Shown: piece by piece, positions 25,267 to 36,855 of the stretch
Position numbering within the stretch: position 1 is the first letter of the stretch
Layout: the number at the start of each line of letters is the position of its first letter
Source of the DNA: Mustela lutreola
Lineage: Eukaryota; Chordata; Mammalia; Carnivora; Mustelidae
Reading direction: 5' to 3'
DNA: 64,000 nucleotides
NCBI RefSeq assembly: GCF_030435805.1
Contig: NC_081290.1
Coordinates: 175,895,490 to 175,959,489, forward strand
Translations under genes and position numbers: made by a program
Notes under the pieces: model-generated
Told to the model about the DNA's origin: nothing
The model's database searches: none
What the model saw: the letters and a program-made list of their open reading frames with translations, nothing else

Positions 25267-25729
25267 ACAGTTCAAAGAGAGTACATACAAATTCAAATGG
25301 GAGCTTTCAGATATGGTTTATATTTGTAGTTTTGTGTTGTTAAAAGTGTTTCAAATGTACTGTCAGAAAGTTGCTCTTTTGATGTTGTTAGGGGTAATGT
25401 CAGGTCATAAACTGTAAAAACTATTTTCATGGGATTAGAAAGCTAACATGATGATATTCAAACTTACTTGAACCAGACTGAACTGCAAAGCCTGATGGCG
25501 ACCGGATATGCTTTTCCTTCAAAGTCAAATCAATTTTTAGAAAAGACGAGTTTTTTCAGTGTGAATACAAATATTAAAAGAAACTAAGCTTCATATTTGG
25601 TTTAGTTATTTGAAGATTTTAAGTTTGTTTGGAACAACTTGGGTATGTGAATCTACTTTTTCAACTATGAATTTTTTGAAATCTAATACAGATCAAGTAT
25701 GTTGATGTAAATTTTGCATCTGGGAAACA
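25267..25729. other. AT-rich intergenic, nothing recognised
   Basis: Unique AT-rich sequence between a SINE and the 3' edge of an antisense L1. Confidence 0.4.
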
Positions 25730-27557
25730 CTTTATCTCTCCTTCTGTTCTGAATGACAGCCTTGCTGGATAGGATATTCTTGGCTACAGATTTTTCCCAT
25801 TCAGCACAGTCAATATCTCAGCCACTTTCTTCTGGCCTGCTAAGTTTCTGCAGAAAAGTCCCCCACTAGGCTAACGCGGTTCCCCTGGTATGTAACTGTA
25901 TTCTCTCGCTGCTTTTAAAATTTGTTCTTTATCACTACTTTTTTTGGCCATTTTAATTACATATGTCTTCATGTGAATATGCTTTTGTTGATTTTCTTGG
26001 GGGTTCTCTGTGCCTCCTAGATCTAGATTTCTGTTTCCTCCCCAGATTAGGGATGTTTTTAGCTGTTATTTCTTCATGTAATTTTCTGCCCCTTTTTCTC
26101 TTCTTCTGGGACTCAGGTTATACAAATGTTATTACATTTGATGGAGTCACTGAGTTCCCTAAGTCTATGCTCATTTTGCTCAGTTCTTTTTTCTCCCTTT
26201 TGTTCAGCTTGATAACTTTCCATTACTCTTCTTCTCAGTCATGAATTCATTCCTCTGCTTCTTCCAGCCTGATGTTCATTTCACCAAGCATGTTTCTCAT
26301 TTCATTTACTAAGCCCTTTATCTCTGCTACGTTATATTCCTTATCTCTGTGTTAAGGGTCTCACTTAGGTCTTCAACTCTTTTCTCAAGTCTGGTGAGTA
26401 TCCTTATCATTACTTAATTCTCTACCAAGCATGTTACTTAGATCTGTTTCTCTTGGATCTCTGGCTGTGACCTTGTCTTTCAGTTTATGAGTTTCTCTGT
26501 TTCCTCATTTTGTCTGCCTTTCTGTGTCTATTTCTTTGTGTTAGGAAAGTGAGCTGTCTTCTGCACTTGAGGGTAATGACCTTACGAGGAAGAGGCCCTG
26601 TGCTGCCCTGCTGTGTCATGTCCCCTGTTCCCTAGGGTCTGGCCCTTCCAGGAGAGTCCCTAGTATGTGCTGCATGTACTCTTCTGTTTTGTCCTGGCCA
26701 CTTCATCCATCAGGCCAGTCATTTTCAGAGGCTGTTTTGCATGTTGTAGACAGTGTCTGGTCCTTGACCTGAATGTGGCAAGTTTTAACTAAGTGTGTTC
26801 TGGTCTGCTGTGAAGCGAGGCCTGTTGGCACCACCACTGGAGCAGAAGCCCAGCAAAACTCCTAGGCTGGGAGACATGGTATAAGTAAGGATTTGGGCCT
26901 GTCGTCTGAGGGAGGGGCCTGCTGCTGGGACTGAGGCAAGGGTGACAGAGTGGAGTGGTTCCATTGGAGTCGGGGGGGGGGGTCAGGGTGTTGGTTTGTA
27001 CAGTGGTCTCTGCATGAATGCTGTCTCTCTGGGACTCTTGGAGATGAGCACCTAACCTCCCAGCTGTGTGCCCCAGGCACTCTTCAGATCACTGTTTCTA
27101 CACCGTATGTCAGCGGGCTCTTTGCTCTGTCTTCTCTCCAGAAGCAGCTCAGTGCCCTCCGGGCTCTCCCCAAGCCCAGCCGCTGTCCTTAGAGCTCTAA
27201 GCTTGAAGCCCCACTGGATGCAGAAACTCACAGAAATCAGCCCCTCCATTTCCCCCAGCAAATGGCTTTGGGGATTCGTTTTCCCTTGTGTTGCCCTGGG
27301 TGCTAGTCTGTCTTACTCTTCTCCCTGACCATGGCTCCCTCCCTTCTGTGGTGGCCACGGTCTCTTTCTTCTCCAAACTGTGTCTCTGCACTTCCTACCT
27401 TCTTCGATGTGGCCTCATCTCTCGTTAGTGGTGCACTTTTTTTCTTTCAGGCTTCAGGTCGATTTCGGGGTATTTAGGATGATTTGTTCATTATCTAGTT
27501 GTGCTCATGGGATGAGGTGAGTCTAGGGTCCTCCTACTCCATTATCTTCCCAACTCC
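25730..27557 (-). mobile_element. L1 fragment, 5' UTR and upstream region, antisense
   Basis: Read on the - strand, it begins at the right edge with AGGAGTTGGGAAGATAATGG and then AGTAGGAGGACCCTAGAC, the start of carnivore L1 5' UTRs. At its far end it reads GCCAGAAGAAAGTGGC, then AGCCAAGAATATCC, then CAGCAAGGCTGTCATTC, a segment shared with L1 copies elsewhere. The remainder of L1 is absent, so only the 5' part is present in a broken copy. Open frames here are remnants. Confidence 0.85.
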
Positions 27558-29211
27558 TAAACTGAGCACCTGCGTGGAGATGTGCCATTAAGGGTGGCAT
27601 ACATCTGGATCTTGAAAATGTAGTAAAAAGCAAAATATTTTTGTATTGATTACATGTTGAAATGATCATAATCTAGATATATTGGGTTAAATAAAATATA
27701 TAATAACAATTTCGCTCTTTTTACTTTTGGAAAATAGGACAGCTAGACAATTTTAAGTTACGTATGTGGCTCACAGATTTCCACTGGGCCGCGCGAGTCT
27801 GAGGCTCTTGCCTCGGACGATCTAGGAGTGTCTGTAACCCACCTGTCAGGTGTACACAGGTGTGTGTACCCAGAGGCAGGCGGACAGCTTTCACCTTCGC
27901 ATTCTGTGGGATTATCAGCTCAGAAGTCAGGTGCCATACTGTGCTGTGCCTGTTTAACAGTTGGCTCTTTGGGGATAAAAGCTCTGTTTTGTAGCTTTCT
28001 CCAGTCTCTGTGGTGGAAGTACTTCCACTGAGGCCCAGTTCAGGCTACCAACCGGACATCCTTGGGAGTAGGGAAGGAGTGCTTAGGACAGACCCTTGCC
28101 AGCAGGCAGCGGCTGTCTCCGGCACCCTGCCAGTCACGACTGTCTGTCATCCCTCACTCTTTCTGGCGTCCTTGCACCGCGTTTGACAACAGTAAGTCTG
28201 GCCGAAATATTTGTTGATTGGGTGCATGCTCTGCACACTGCCCTTCTCAGGTGGCTGCAGTTTTCTCTGGATCCTTCAGCCGTTCTGGAATGTATGTTCC
28301 TCCAGCTGAGGGTGGACGTGTGACTGCAGCCAGCATTGTCCCCAGGGTCCTTGCGGCGAACCTGTCCTGATCCGCGTCCAGGGCACTCACTCGCCGCCGC
28401 AGCTAAATGAGGGCTGCCTGCTGGTGGCGCTTGGTGTGGCCTGTGAGGAGCTGAAGGGCGGCATCTCTGACAGCAGTGTCCCGTGACCCACCTACACACG
28501 GTCTCCCTCCAAGGGTCGGTTTGCCGGAGAATGTAACCTACAACAGCCATATTAAGAAAAATAAACGATACTGTTGCTCTCTTCTCTTGAGGTCCTGTTG
28601 TTGTTTAGTTCATCAGCCGTTTCTTCCATTGGTGACAGTGAGGGTCAGTGTTAACCTCTTCCTCTGCCTCATGAGAGATGACATTTACCAGCAAGGTGAG
28701 CCGCCAAGGTACCTCTGAGAATATCCCTAAGAAATCAGAGTTCTTATTGGCTGTTGTAAAGGGCTTTTCAAATCTGTCTGGGAACCCCTCTGTTCTAGAA
28801 TATTCACTGGTGGTTTTGGTTTGTGGCTTAATGAAGCAGTTACTTCCTTGAATTACTGACTCTCAGTCTTTCAGTTTCTGGGAAGGTCTCAGTCACTACT
28901 CCTTTTTATTGAATTTTCCCATCTTGTTATCCTCTTGTGTGTCCGGAGTTGGACAAACCCTCCGTAACTACGTTTCCACTTTCCTGTTGGTTCATCTCTG
29001 TGCTGCGATCTGGCACTCTCTACAGGTTGTGGCTCAAGCTCATTAGCCAGCTCCCTCTCTCTTCCTTAGCAGTTTAATTATCTCATTAAGGTTTTAGTTT
29101 CATTGATGATTTTCTAGTTTCTAGTCTATTCTGTCCTTTTACAAATCTGCCTATTTATTTTTTATCTCTTGCTCCTTACCCATATTTTCAATTCCCTCTT
29201 TTATTTCTTTT
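27558..29211. other. Intergenic, nothing recognised
   Basis: Unique sequence. I see no gene, SINE or structured RNA. Confidence 0.4.
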
Positions 29212-29239
29212 TTTAAGTTAATTTTATTTAGTTAGTTAT

Positions 29240-29433
29240 TTTTTTTTTTTAAAGATTTTATTTATTTATTTGACAGAGAGAGATCACAAGCAGGTAGAGA
29301 GGCACACAGAGAGAGAGGAGGAAGCAGGATCCCTACTGAGCAGAGAGCCTGATGCGGGGCTCGATCCCAGGACCCTGAGATCATGACCTGAGCCGAAGGC
29401 AGCGGCTTAACCACTGAGCCACCCAGGCGCCCC
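29240..29433 (-). mobile_element. CAN SINE nested in L1 tail (first)
   Basis: A full-length reverse copy ending CCACCCAGGCGCCCC. Duplicated target TAGTTAGTTATTTTTT on both sides. Confidence 0.96.
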
Positions 29434-29458
29434 TAGTTAGTTATTTTTTAATTTTATT

Positions 29459-29648
29459 TTTTAAAGACTTTATTTATTTATTTGAGAGAGAGAAATCACA
29501 AGTAGGCAGAGAGAGAGAGAGAGAGAGAGAGGAGGAAACAGGCTCCCCGCTGAGCAGAGAGCCCGATGCGGGACTTGATCCCAGGACCCTGAGATCATGA
29601 CCTGAGCCGAAGGCAGCGGCTTACCCCACTGAGCCACCCAGGCACCCC
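29459..29648 (-). mobile_element. CAN SINE nested in L1 tail (second)
   Basis: A full-length reverse copy with an expanded (AG)n block near 29505-29531, ending CCACCCAGGCACCCC. Flanked by TTAATTTTATTTT. Confidence 0.95.
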
Positions 29649-29890
29649 TAATTTAATTTTATTTTAAATTCAGTTAAATAACATATAGTGTAAAATTGGC
29701 TTCAAGGATAGAGGTCAGTGATCATCAGCTGCATACAACCCCCAGTGCTCATCATCACGTGCCCTCTGTCATGCCGGTCCCCAGCCTTCCCGTCGCCCTA
29801 CCTCCTCTCCTCCAACTACCCTCAGTTTGTTGGCTCGAGTGAAGAGTCTTGTGGTTTGTCTCCCTCTCTGATTTCATCTGGTTTTAGTGG

Positions 29891-31780
29891 AAGAACTTAG
29901 TCAATTCTTTTATTTCTATAAGCATACTAGATGTATTTCTTTTATATTTGATGATTCTGGATGTCTTGTGACCCTCACCTGGGAGTTCACATTCACAGTG
30001 TGTTTTTGAAACCCCTTTTGAGGACGCATTCCTCTGGAACAAATTTAAGTTTGCTTTTGCTGGCAACATCCTATTAGTTTTGACGGCTGTATGATGCTCA
30101 GTGGTCCAGGCGTGATAACTACTGCTCTGCGGCCAGGCACGGGGGAGGGGCCTGAAGTGTGTGCTTCCTGTCCTCAGTACGAACCGCTCGGGGAGCTGCT
30201 TTGTCGCAGCTGTGCTCGCCCCTGCTATGAGACACTGACATTACGTCCACTCTTCCCTGTGACTAATGGTAAAAGACACTGAGCCCGAGAAGCATCGCTC
30301 GTAAAACCACTGTAGTAATCAGGCGTTTGAAAGTTACTATGAATAACTGCTGTAACTTTGTATCCAGTGGCATTGGTGATAAGCGCTGACTTCCCTGAGC
30401 TCCTTCTGTGTGCCACACACTCTCCTAAGTGCCACGCGGGTCTCAGCTCCGTGAATCCTGGCAGCGCTCCCAGGGGCGTGTGCCCATTTTGCAGCTGAGT
30501 AGGGACAGGTGCCGATCGGGCAACTTGCTGCAGGTGTCGCTCTTCTGGGCTCTCTCGAAGCAGAAGCTGGCATGGGCTCAGGACCATGTGATCTGTTGAG
30601 CGTGTCCTGCCCTTCGGGAGAGCCTGTGGCCAAGCAGGGCAGCGAGATCCAGCAGGGAGACTGAGCTGAACAAGGAAGGCGTCTAGCCTCATGGGATCCA
30701 GGTGGAAGAGCCGGGGGGGCAGAGCTGGCGGCTGTAGGAGTGGTCGCAGACTCCCATCCTCCAAGGTTGTGCTGCTCCAGAGTGGGTCGCAGGTGTAAGC
30801 CAGCAGCGGGAGTCGGGTGCACAGGGAGGGACAGGGACTGGGGTGGGCACCGGCAGTGTCTGTCACAGCACACAGCTGGGAGGGGGGAAGCAGACCAGCA
30901 GGCCGGACTAGAGGCAGGTTGCCTAGCTTGACCTCTGCACCAGCTTCCTCTGTTTACCTCAAAACCCTGACTCGCCGAGCCAAGGATACCTGCGGTTTCC
31001 CAGACAATTTGGTTTGTTTGGGGAAGATTTTGTGCCCATTCAGTGCAGAGGTTGTAAGATGGTTTCAACAACCACCCTCTTGTTTCGTGGTTGCCTCCAG
31101 TTTGGGGAGGCCTATCCGTGCCCATCTTGCATTTGCTCAAGGTCGGGACCGAGGTACACAAGCCCGCGCAAGTCAGCGTCTCTTAAGCCTGAGGACGAGC
31201 ACATCTCTCTGGCCTTGCCCAGTGCTGCTCCAAGAAAGGCCGGAATCAACAGCCTTGCTCCGCAGCAGAGCAGCGTGGCCTCGAGAATCCCGGCATGTCC
31301 CTCGGTTACCCTCCTGCCTCTTGTCAGTGGGGTAAATGGTGGAGTGAGGCGCATGGGTGTCTGGAGTCGATCGCCTCCGCTTTTAGAGCTTCTGGGTCTC
31401 AGACACTCAAAGCTGCACAGTCAGGGGGTCAGGAAGCTCTGGGAACATGACAGCTGTCCTCACCAGAGCCTCCCCATGGGCGGGCACCTGGCTGGATATG
31501 CTCTCTCTCTCGCAGCTTCACTCCATCTTCATCTGCCTCCGCCCGGTCTTTTGCTTGGAACCAGCTTCCCTCGTCTGAGAGCTCCATCCGAGCCAGCGCG
31601 GTCAGCCCAGCGCTGCCTCCTGTCCAGCTGTTCAGCTCCTGTAGGGCTGATCTGGTCCGAGACGGACGCCTCTGTTCTCTAGCCTCCGGTCAGGAGTGAG
31701 CCTGCTCTCTCTCCCAGGGCCCCAAAACCCAAGTCGAGATTACCAATAAAAAGCAAAGCAAAGTAAAACAAAACAAAACA
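29891..31780. other. Intergenic; MIR fragment near 30.4 kb
   Basis: No gene is accepted. The 274-codon open frame at 30337-31161 (-) lies in GC-rich sequence, contains part of a MIR, and has rival frames. Confidence 0.4.
30385..30545 (-). mobile_element. MIR fragment
   Basis: CCTTCTGTGTGCCACACACT, then TGCCCATTTTGCAGCTGAG and GGGCAACTTGCTGCAGGTG, match the reverse-strand MIR core order. It is strongly diverged. Confidence 0.65.
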
Positions 31781-31783
31781 AGG

Positions 31784-31944
31784 GGTGCCTCAGTGGCTCA
31801 GTGGGTTAAGCGTCTGCCTTCGGCTCAGGCCGTGATCCTGGGGTCCCAGGATTGAGTCCCGCATCAGGCTCCTGCTCAGAGCAGAGCCTGCTTCTCTCTC
31901 TCTCTCTGCTGCTCCCCCAGCTTGTGCTCTCTCTCTCTGTACTG
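31784..31944 (+). mobile_element. CAN SINE
   Basis: Head GGTGCCTCAGTGGCTCAGTG, CT-rich end, minimal tail. Flanked by AAAACAAGG on both sides. Confidence 0.93.
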
Positions 31945-32180
31945 AAAACAAGGAAATTAAAGAAGGGAAATAGATGGAGGCTGTATTCACTCACGGATTA
32001 GAAGGCTCAGAACAATGAAACGTCAATACTTCTAAAACCAATCAACAGATTAAACGTAATGCTAATCAGACTCCTAGCAACTTTTAAAAATATATTCACA
32101 ATTCTAAATATTATATGAAAATTTAAAGGACGCAGACAAGACAATTTTGAAGAAAAACAGAGTTCAAATAATGCTGTTTG

Positions 32181-33120
32181 GGCTTTCTGTAGAGTTCCGG
32201 AGGACGGGAATGAAAATGGCGGGCTCCCAGTCTCTGGCCCGGAGGAGTCAAAAGCTTGGGGGCCCACTCCTCAGTGTGCCCTCAGAGAAAAGCACGCAAT
32301 CACTCCCATCTCCGTGGCCTCCAGCTGCGCTCCAAGCTCACCCAGCCTTCGACCGTTTCAAGAACTGCTTGATGCCAAGGATCCAGTAGACGATTCCAAG
32401 GAGAACCTGGAAGATACAGAGGCCAGAAATGGAAGATGCTTAAATCCCTGAGTCATTGCATAAAAAGCTACCTGTCGGACACCTGCCAGTGACACAAGTG
32501 GAATATAAACCTTTATTGAATTAAGCAGTTAAGATGAAGATTTATTCACTACTGCAGTATATCAGAGCCTATTAAGGCTAATACACTTTTGTAGTTAGCC
32601 TTCTCTGGACATAGACCAACACCTCAGTGGCCCTCTTAAAAGACGACACCATTTTTATATCATCTGAATACAGTTTTTCAAATGTGACCCAGGTCTGATG
32701 GAAGAAAATGCCCTCCTTATTTTCCTGAGTATATTTTATCAACGCTTTCCAAAGTTGCCTTATGCTTAGCAGCCACCTCACACAAACACGTGTGGCACGA
32801 GTTAGCCCTGTAGCTAACAAAAAACACCAAAGTATTTTCAAACCAACTTCTCTTAAGCTAGGGGCAGGACAGTTAATATTCACCAAATATCCCACCTACT
32901 TTCCTACACTTCCCAGCCTCCCCTGTAGTTCAGTTGAAGCTAGTCTGTATTTCTGAGAGTGGAGATGGCATGTGCCGCTAGAGACAGTGCCCCTCGCCAT
33001 TGCTCTCTTCATTGCAGTGAACTTGGAAGACGTGCTCCAGAGGAAGGTAGACTTCATAACTTGCATCAGACATTTCATAAATGAGAAATAAACATCTACT
33101 GTGCTAAAATGCTAAAAAAA
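32181..33120 (+). pseudogene. Processed retrocopy of an unidentified transcript, nested in L1
   Basis: A 940-bp insert is bounded by a perfect 15-bp target duplication AAATAATGCTGTTTG (32166-32180 and 33121-33135). It ends in AATAAA (33087-33092) followed 21 bases later by a poly(A) run, the signature of L1-mediated retroposition of a polyadenylated RNA. The 5' part is GC-rich and could encode a short peptide beginning MAGSQSLARRSQKLGG (about 32217-32389), which stops after fewer than 60 residues. I could not identify the parent gene. A non-coding RNA or a UTR-heavy mRNA fits. A 105-codon frame on the opposite strand (32578-32895) is against the transcript orientation and probably chance. Confidence 0.8.
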
Positions 33121-33683
33121 AAATAATGCTGTTTGATATCAATGCTTGCTTTAAAATACAGTGATCGGTTCAGTGTTGTCATAAGGATAGAGAAAGACAT
33201 TAACAGAACAGAACACGGAGTTCCAAGGAACCTCCACGTGTAAGGTCAGTGATTTTTGACAAAGACAGTAAAGCATTCAGCGAGGAAAGGAACTTTCAAT
33301 AAATTGTGTTGGAACAATGTTTAGGGAAAAAAAAATGAACCTTGCACCTCCACTCACGCCACATGCAAAATTTAATCTGGGATGAATCATAGTCCTAAGT
33401 GCAAAAGTTAATATCACAGCTTCTAAGAGAATCCATAGAAGAAAATCTTTATGAGCTTGAGGTAGGTGAGATTTCTTAATTGGGGTATAAAATGCATTCT
33501 ACATGAAAGAAAATATTGTTAACTTAGGCTCCATCAGAATTAATATATTCTACTCATTAAAAGAAACTGTTAGTAAAGGCAAAAGACAAGCCACCAACTT
33601 GGTGAAAAAAAGTCACAACGTATATAACAGGTCTCATATCCAGAATATGTAAAGAACTCCCTTAAATCAATAATAAAAAGTTG

Positions 33684-33906
33684 GGGGCACCAGGGTGGCT
33701 CAGTGAGTTAAGCATCTGACTCTTGACTTCTGCTTAGGTCACAGACTCAGGGGTGAGAGACTGAGCCCTGCACTGGGCTCCATGCTGAGTATGGGGTCTG
33801 CTTGGGATTCTCTCTCTCTCCCTCTGCCCTTCCTTCCACTTGCATGAGTGTGCACACACACTCTCTCTACCTCTCTCTAAAATAAGTAAATATATCTTTA
33901 AAAATA
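33684..33906 (+). mobile_element. CAN SINE (older subfamily) nested in L1
   Basis: Head GGGGGCACCAGGGTGGCTCAG, CT-rich end with a CACACACA run, tail AAATAAGTAAATATATC. It interrupts the L1 fragment. Confidence 0.92.
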
Positions 33907-34500
33907 AGTTAATCTGTTTGGTTTAAAACTAAAGATTTGAACAGTCGTTTCAGAGAGGCTGATGTCTAAGTCAAGAAAGAATATAGGAAATCATATTTGA
34001 AATCATTAATTACCAGGAAATAAAAATTAGAAGCGTAATGAGATACCAGTGCATACTCAAGAGATCAAACTTAGTCCTCGGAGGGGTGTTGAGCAGCTAG
34101 AATTGTGATCTATCGCTGGTGGGAGTGTAAAATGCTGCAAACCCCTTGTCACAGTCTTTGGCAACACCTCACGAAAATAAATACCAACCTACCTACCAGG
34201 TACTTATAAAACAGACATGAATCCAGAGACTGACAAAAACACTTGAGCCAGAACACCCCTAGCTTCGCTCTGCTTATGGGGCCACAGAGGAAGTAACCCC
34301 ATGTCCATCAGCAGGAGAACAGGAGACTGTGGGGTCCCAGGATGGAGCCCCACATCACTGGGCTGTATTTATCCGGTGGGATACTGTTTGTTGGCAAAGA
34401 CAACAAGCCGCAGACACGTGCTCTCATGTGGAGGCAAGGAGGGAGGTGAGGGAGAGAAGCCGTACAAGTCCACTTATGGGACGTCGGAGCAGACAGGCCG

Positions 34501-35608
34501 AAGCCGCCATGAGACCCATCCCAAGAGTGTTTGAGGCCAGGGTGGCGTGTCTGTGTAAGTGTCCCCTGGAAAGAGGCATGAAGGAATTTTCTGGGCTGAT
34601 GGAAGGCATTCTTGATCTCCATCTGGGTGACTTCAGAATGTGTCAGCGGTGTCCATGAAGCACTCCCAGGACAAAGAGATCCCCAGTAAGCCGCCCCTCG
34701 GAAGGGCAGATGCTACCTGGAGGACCGCTCTGACCCTGTGACAGGACTTCCTGTGGATTTCTTATTCGCACTTGTTCCAGGCTGAACCCATTGTTTCATC
34801 TGCAAGTCATCAAGTTGCCAGCGGACCAGGAAATCCCCGCACTCGTGAGGACTTTCATATTTACTTTGGAGTCAGAACAGCATGTCCCCTTTGTTCAGTT
34901 TCACTTTTGCTTTCCTTTCTAGAGTCCTGGGCAGATCGGATCTCTTCAGCTAAAAATGGAAGAACTTAGAGTGAAATAGCTGGGGCTGACGTTGTCAGAG
35001 TCTTTCTACCCTGGGAAACTCCTTCCGGAGAAAGAGCGTGTGTTCATCCTGACTACCTGAAGGGAAAAAAATATTTTAAAACCGGTTATTTAAGCACGGG
35101 ATATTCAGAACACACCAGAGGTGAACGTTAGCAAGTTTCCAAACCAGGAATGGGGTGAGCTTGCTTCTCACACCTTGCTTACACGCAGACAACAGAGGAA
35201 AGCACGTACATCAGATAGAAATGGCCCCCTGTCTCATTCTGTCACTGTCCTCAAACATTTCCTTGCTTGCTTCTGTGTCTCAAAGGGTATCGGAGAGAAA
35301 ATAGGTTATATGTGAGTGCTGGAAGGAAAAAAATGGAGTTTTTATATAAAATATTTGGGATAGTCACAGGGTTAGAGGGAAAATATAAGGTAAGTCACAA
35401 TACTAAAAAACTGGGTGCAGGTTTTGAATGCAGAAGGCCCAGGAGGCAGGACCGGCCTGTGTCTGTCAGTTGGCAGCAGGGTCTGTTGACCCCCCCCCGG
35501 CTCACCCCAGCCGGTGCTGGGATACTGTGAGCAAAACACAGGCAGGCCTTGCTCACATGCAGCTCAGCACCGTTACAGGAAGGCAGTTCTTGCAGGAAAT
35601 CCACACTT
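34501..35608. other. Intergenic, nothing recognised
   Basis: Unique sequence. No gene, repeat or RNA could be supported. Confidence 0.4.
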
Positions 35609-35802
35609 AGGGCTCCCTGGTGGCACAGTCGGTTGAGCGACTAGCTCTTGGTTTGGCCCAGGTCATGGTCTCAGGGTCGTGAGATTGAGCCCCGCTTCGG
35701 GTACCTTCTTGGGATTCTCTCCTTCCCTCTCACTCTGCATCCTCCCCCACCCCGCCCCATTCACCCACTCTAAAATAAGTATATGAATCTTTAAGAAAAA
35801 AA
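35609..35802 (+). mobile_element. CAN SINE (older subfamily)
   Basis: Head GGGCTCCCTGGTGGCACAGTC, then GGTCATGGTCTCAGGGTCG, and tail CTAAAATAAGTATATGAATC. Confidence 0.92.
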
Positions 35803-35910
35803 TCAACCTGTAAACTTGGGTGAAATGTGGCAGAGGAGACACAGTGATCTACTCCAGGCCCTGGCGGGTCTGATCTCGGCTCTCATAGAGTCTGAGGTGC
35901 GTGGCCCAGT

Positions 35911-35973
35911 TTTGTTTTGTTTTCTTCTTTTCTTTCCTTCCCTTCCCTTCCCTTCCCTTCCCTTCCCTTTCCT

Positions 35974-36036
<63 letters not shown>

Positions 36037-36177
36037 GTATGTCTGTCTGTCTGTCTTGAGTAGACCCCACACCCAGCATGGAGCCCAGTGCAGGACTTGA
36101 ACTCACAACCCTGAGATGAAGACCTGAGTTGAGGTCAAGCGTCAGACACTTACCTCACAGAGCCACCCAGCTGTCCC
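35911..36177 (-). mobile_element. SINE with tail expanded into a (TTTC)n microsatellite
   Basis: Reading right to left, the SINE body ends AGCCACCCAGCTGTCCC, and its tail has become TTTCC/CCCTT then (TTTC)n runs over about 35930-36036, followed by a short (TCTG)n. The run is open in all frames and produces spurious Lys-Glu-Arg frames. Confidence 0.9.
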
Positions 36178-36660
36178 AGACCCCGTGTTTAAATTGGGGT
36201 AGGTGCTCCCTTGTGCAGGGTCACTGGGTCCTTGCAAAGACTTAGTCATGGGCAAAAGGGAACTCAAACCATTCAAAGGGAACTGACAGCCTGACCCTTA
36301 ATTTCCTCTTGTAGCTCTTCCTGAAACGGATCAGCCTGGAAATGAGCTGCTCAGGGGGCCAGGCCACTCCTGTCTTCTCATCAGCCCTGCTCTTCTGAAA
36401 AGGACAGGCGCACCTCTCACCCATCTTGGGTTTTAGACTAGTATATTGCCCCTCAGTGTAAAATCTTCCTGGACAATTAGAAATAATTGCTCTTATTGTT
36501 CAAAAAATGATATCTGCCTACGGAAGTGCCCAGTGGACTATGCAACATCCAGTTAAATTTGAATGTAAGATAATCAATGAATCATATATTGCATGGGGCA
36601 AACTTACACCAAAAAGTTATTTATCTCAAGTTTAAATTTAATCAGGTATCCTGTATTTTA

Positions 36661-36855
36661 TTTTAAAAATATTTTATTCATTCATTTGAGAGAGAGAGAG
36701 AGAGAGACAGCACAAGTGAGTGGGATGAGGGGCAGAGGGAGGAAGCAGGCTCCCCACTGAGCAGAGAGCCCAATGCAGGGCTCAGTCCCAGGACCCCGGG
36801 ATCATGACCTGAGCCGAAGGCAGAACCTTCACTGACTGAGCCACCCAGGTGCCCC
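36661..36855 (-). mobile_element. CAN SINE
   Basis: Reverse copy with an (AG)n block, ending CCACCCAGGTGCCCC. Flanked by the duplication CCTGTATTTT. Confidence 0.95.

Larger units (their letters stand above)
29212..29890 (-). mobile_element. L1 3' end (antisense) with two SINEs nested in its tail
   Basis: From 29650, TTCAGTTAAATAACATATAGTG, then CCCAGTGCTCATCATCACGTG, and finally CCTCAGTTTGTTGGCTCGAG is the reverse complement of the carnivore L1 3' UTR. The T-rich region on its left, which is the L1 tail, has been split by two CAN SINEs. Confidence 0.85.
31985..34500 (+). mobile_element. L1 ORF2 3' region and 3' UTR, interrupted twice
   Basis: 31985-32180 reads like the end of L1 ORF2 (CAATACTTCTAAAACCAATC, then CCTAGCAACTTTT). 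After a retrocopy insertion the same L1 resumes at about 33121 (GTTGTCATAAGGATAGAGAAAG, then CATCAGAATTAATATATTC). A SINE interrupts it at about 33.7 kb, and it continues to CAAGTCCACTTATGGGACG near 34.48 kb. Old and diverged, with no intact frame. Confidence 0.85.

Noticed and set aside
30337-31161. 274-codon open frame, - strand
   Set aside because: Overlaps a MIR fragment, has rival frames and shows no family similarity.
32578-32895. 105-codon frame on the - strand inside the retrocopy
   Set aside because: It runs against the poly(A)-defined transcript direction and has no recognisable similarity.
35803-36106. Lys-Glu-Arg repeat proteins
   Set aside because: Translations of the (TTTC)n microsatellite.
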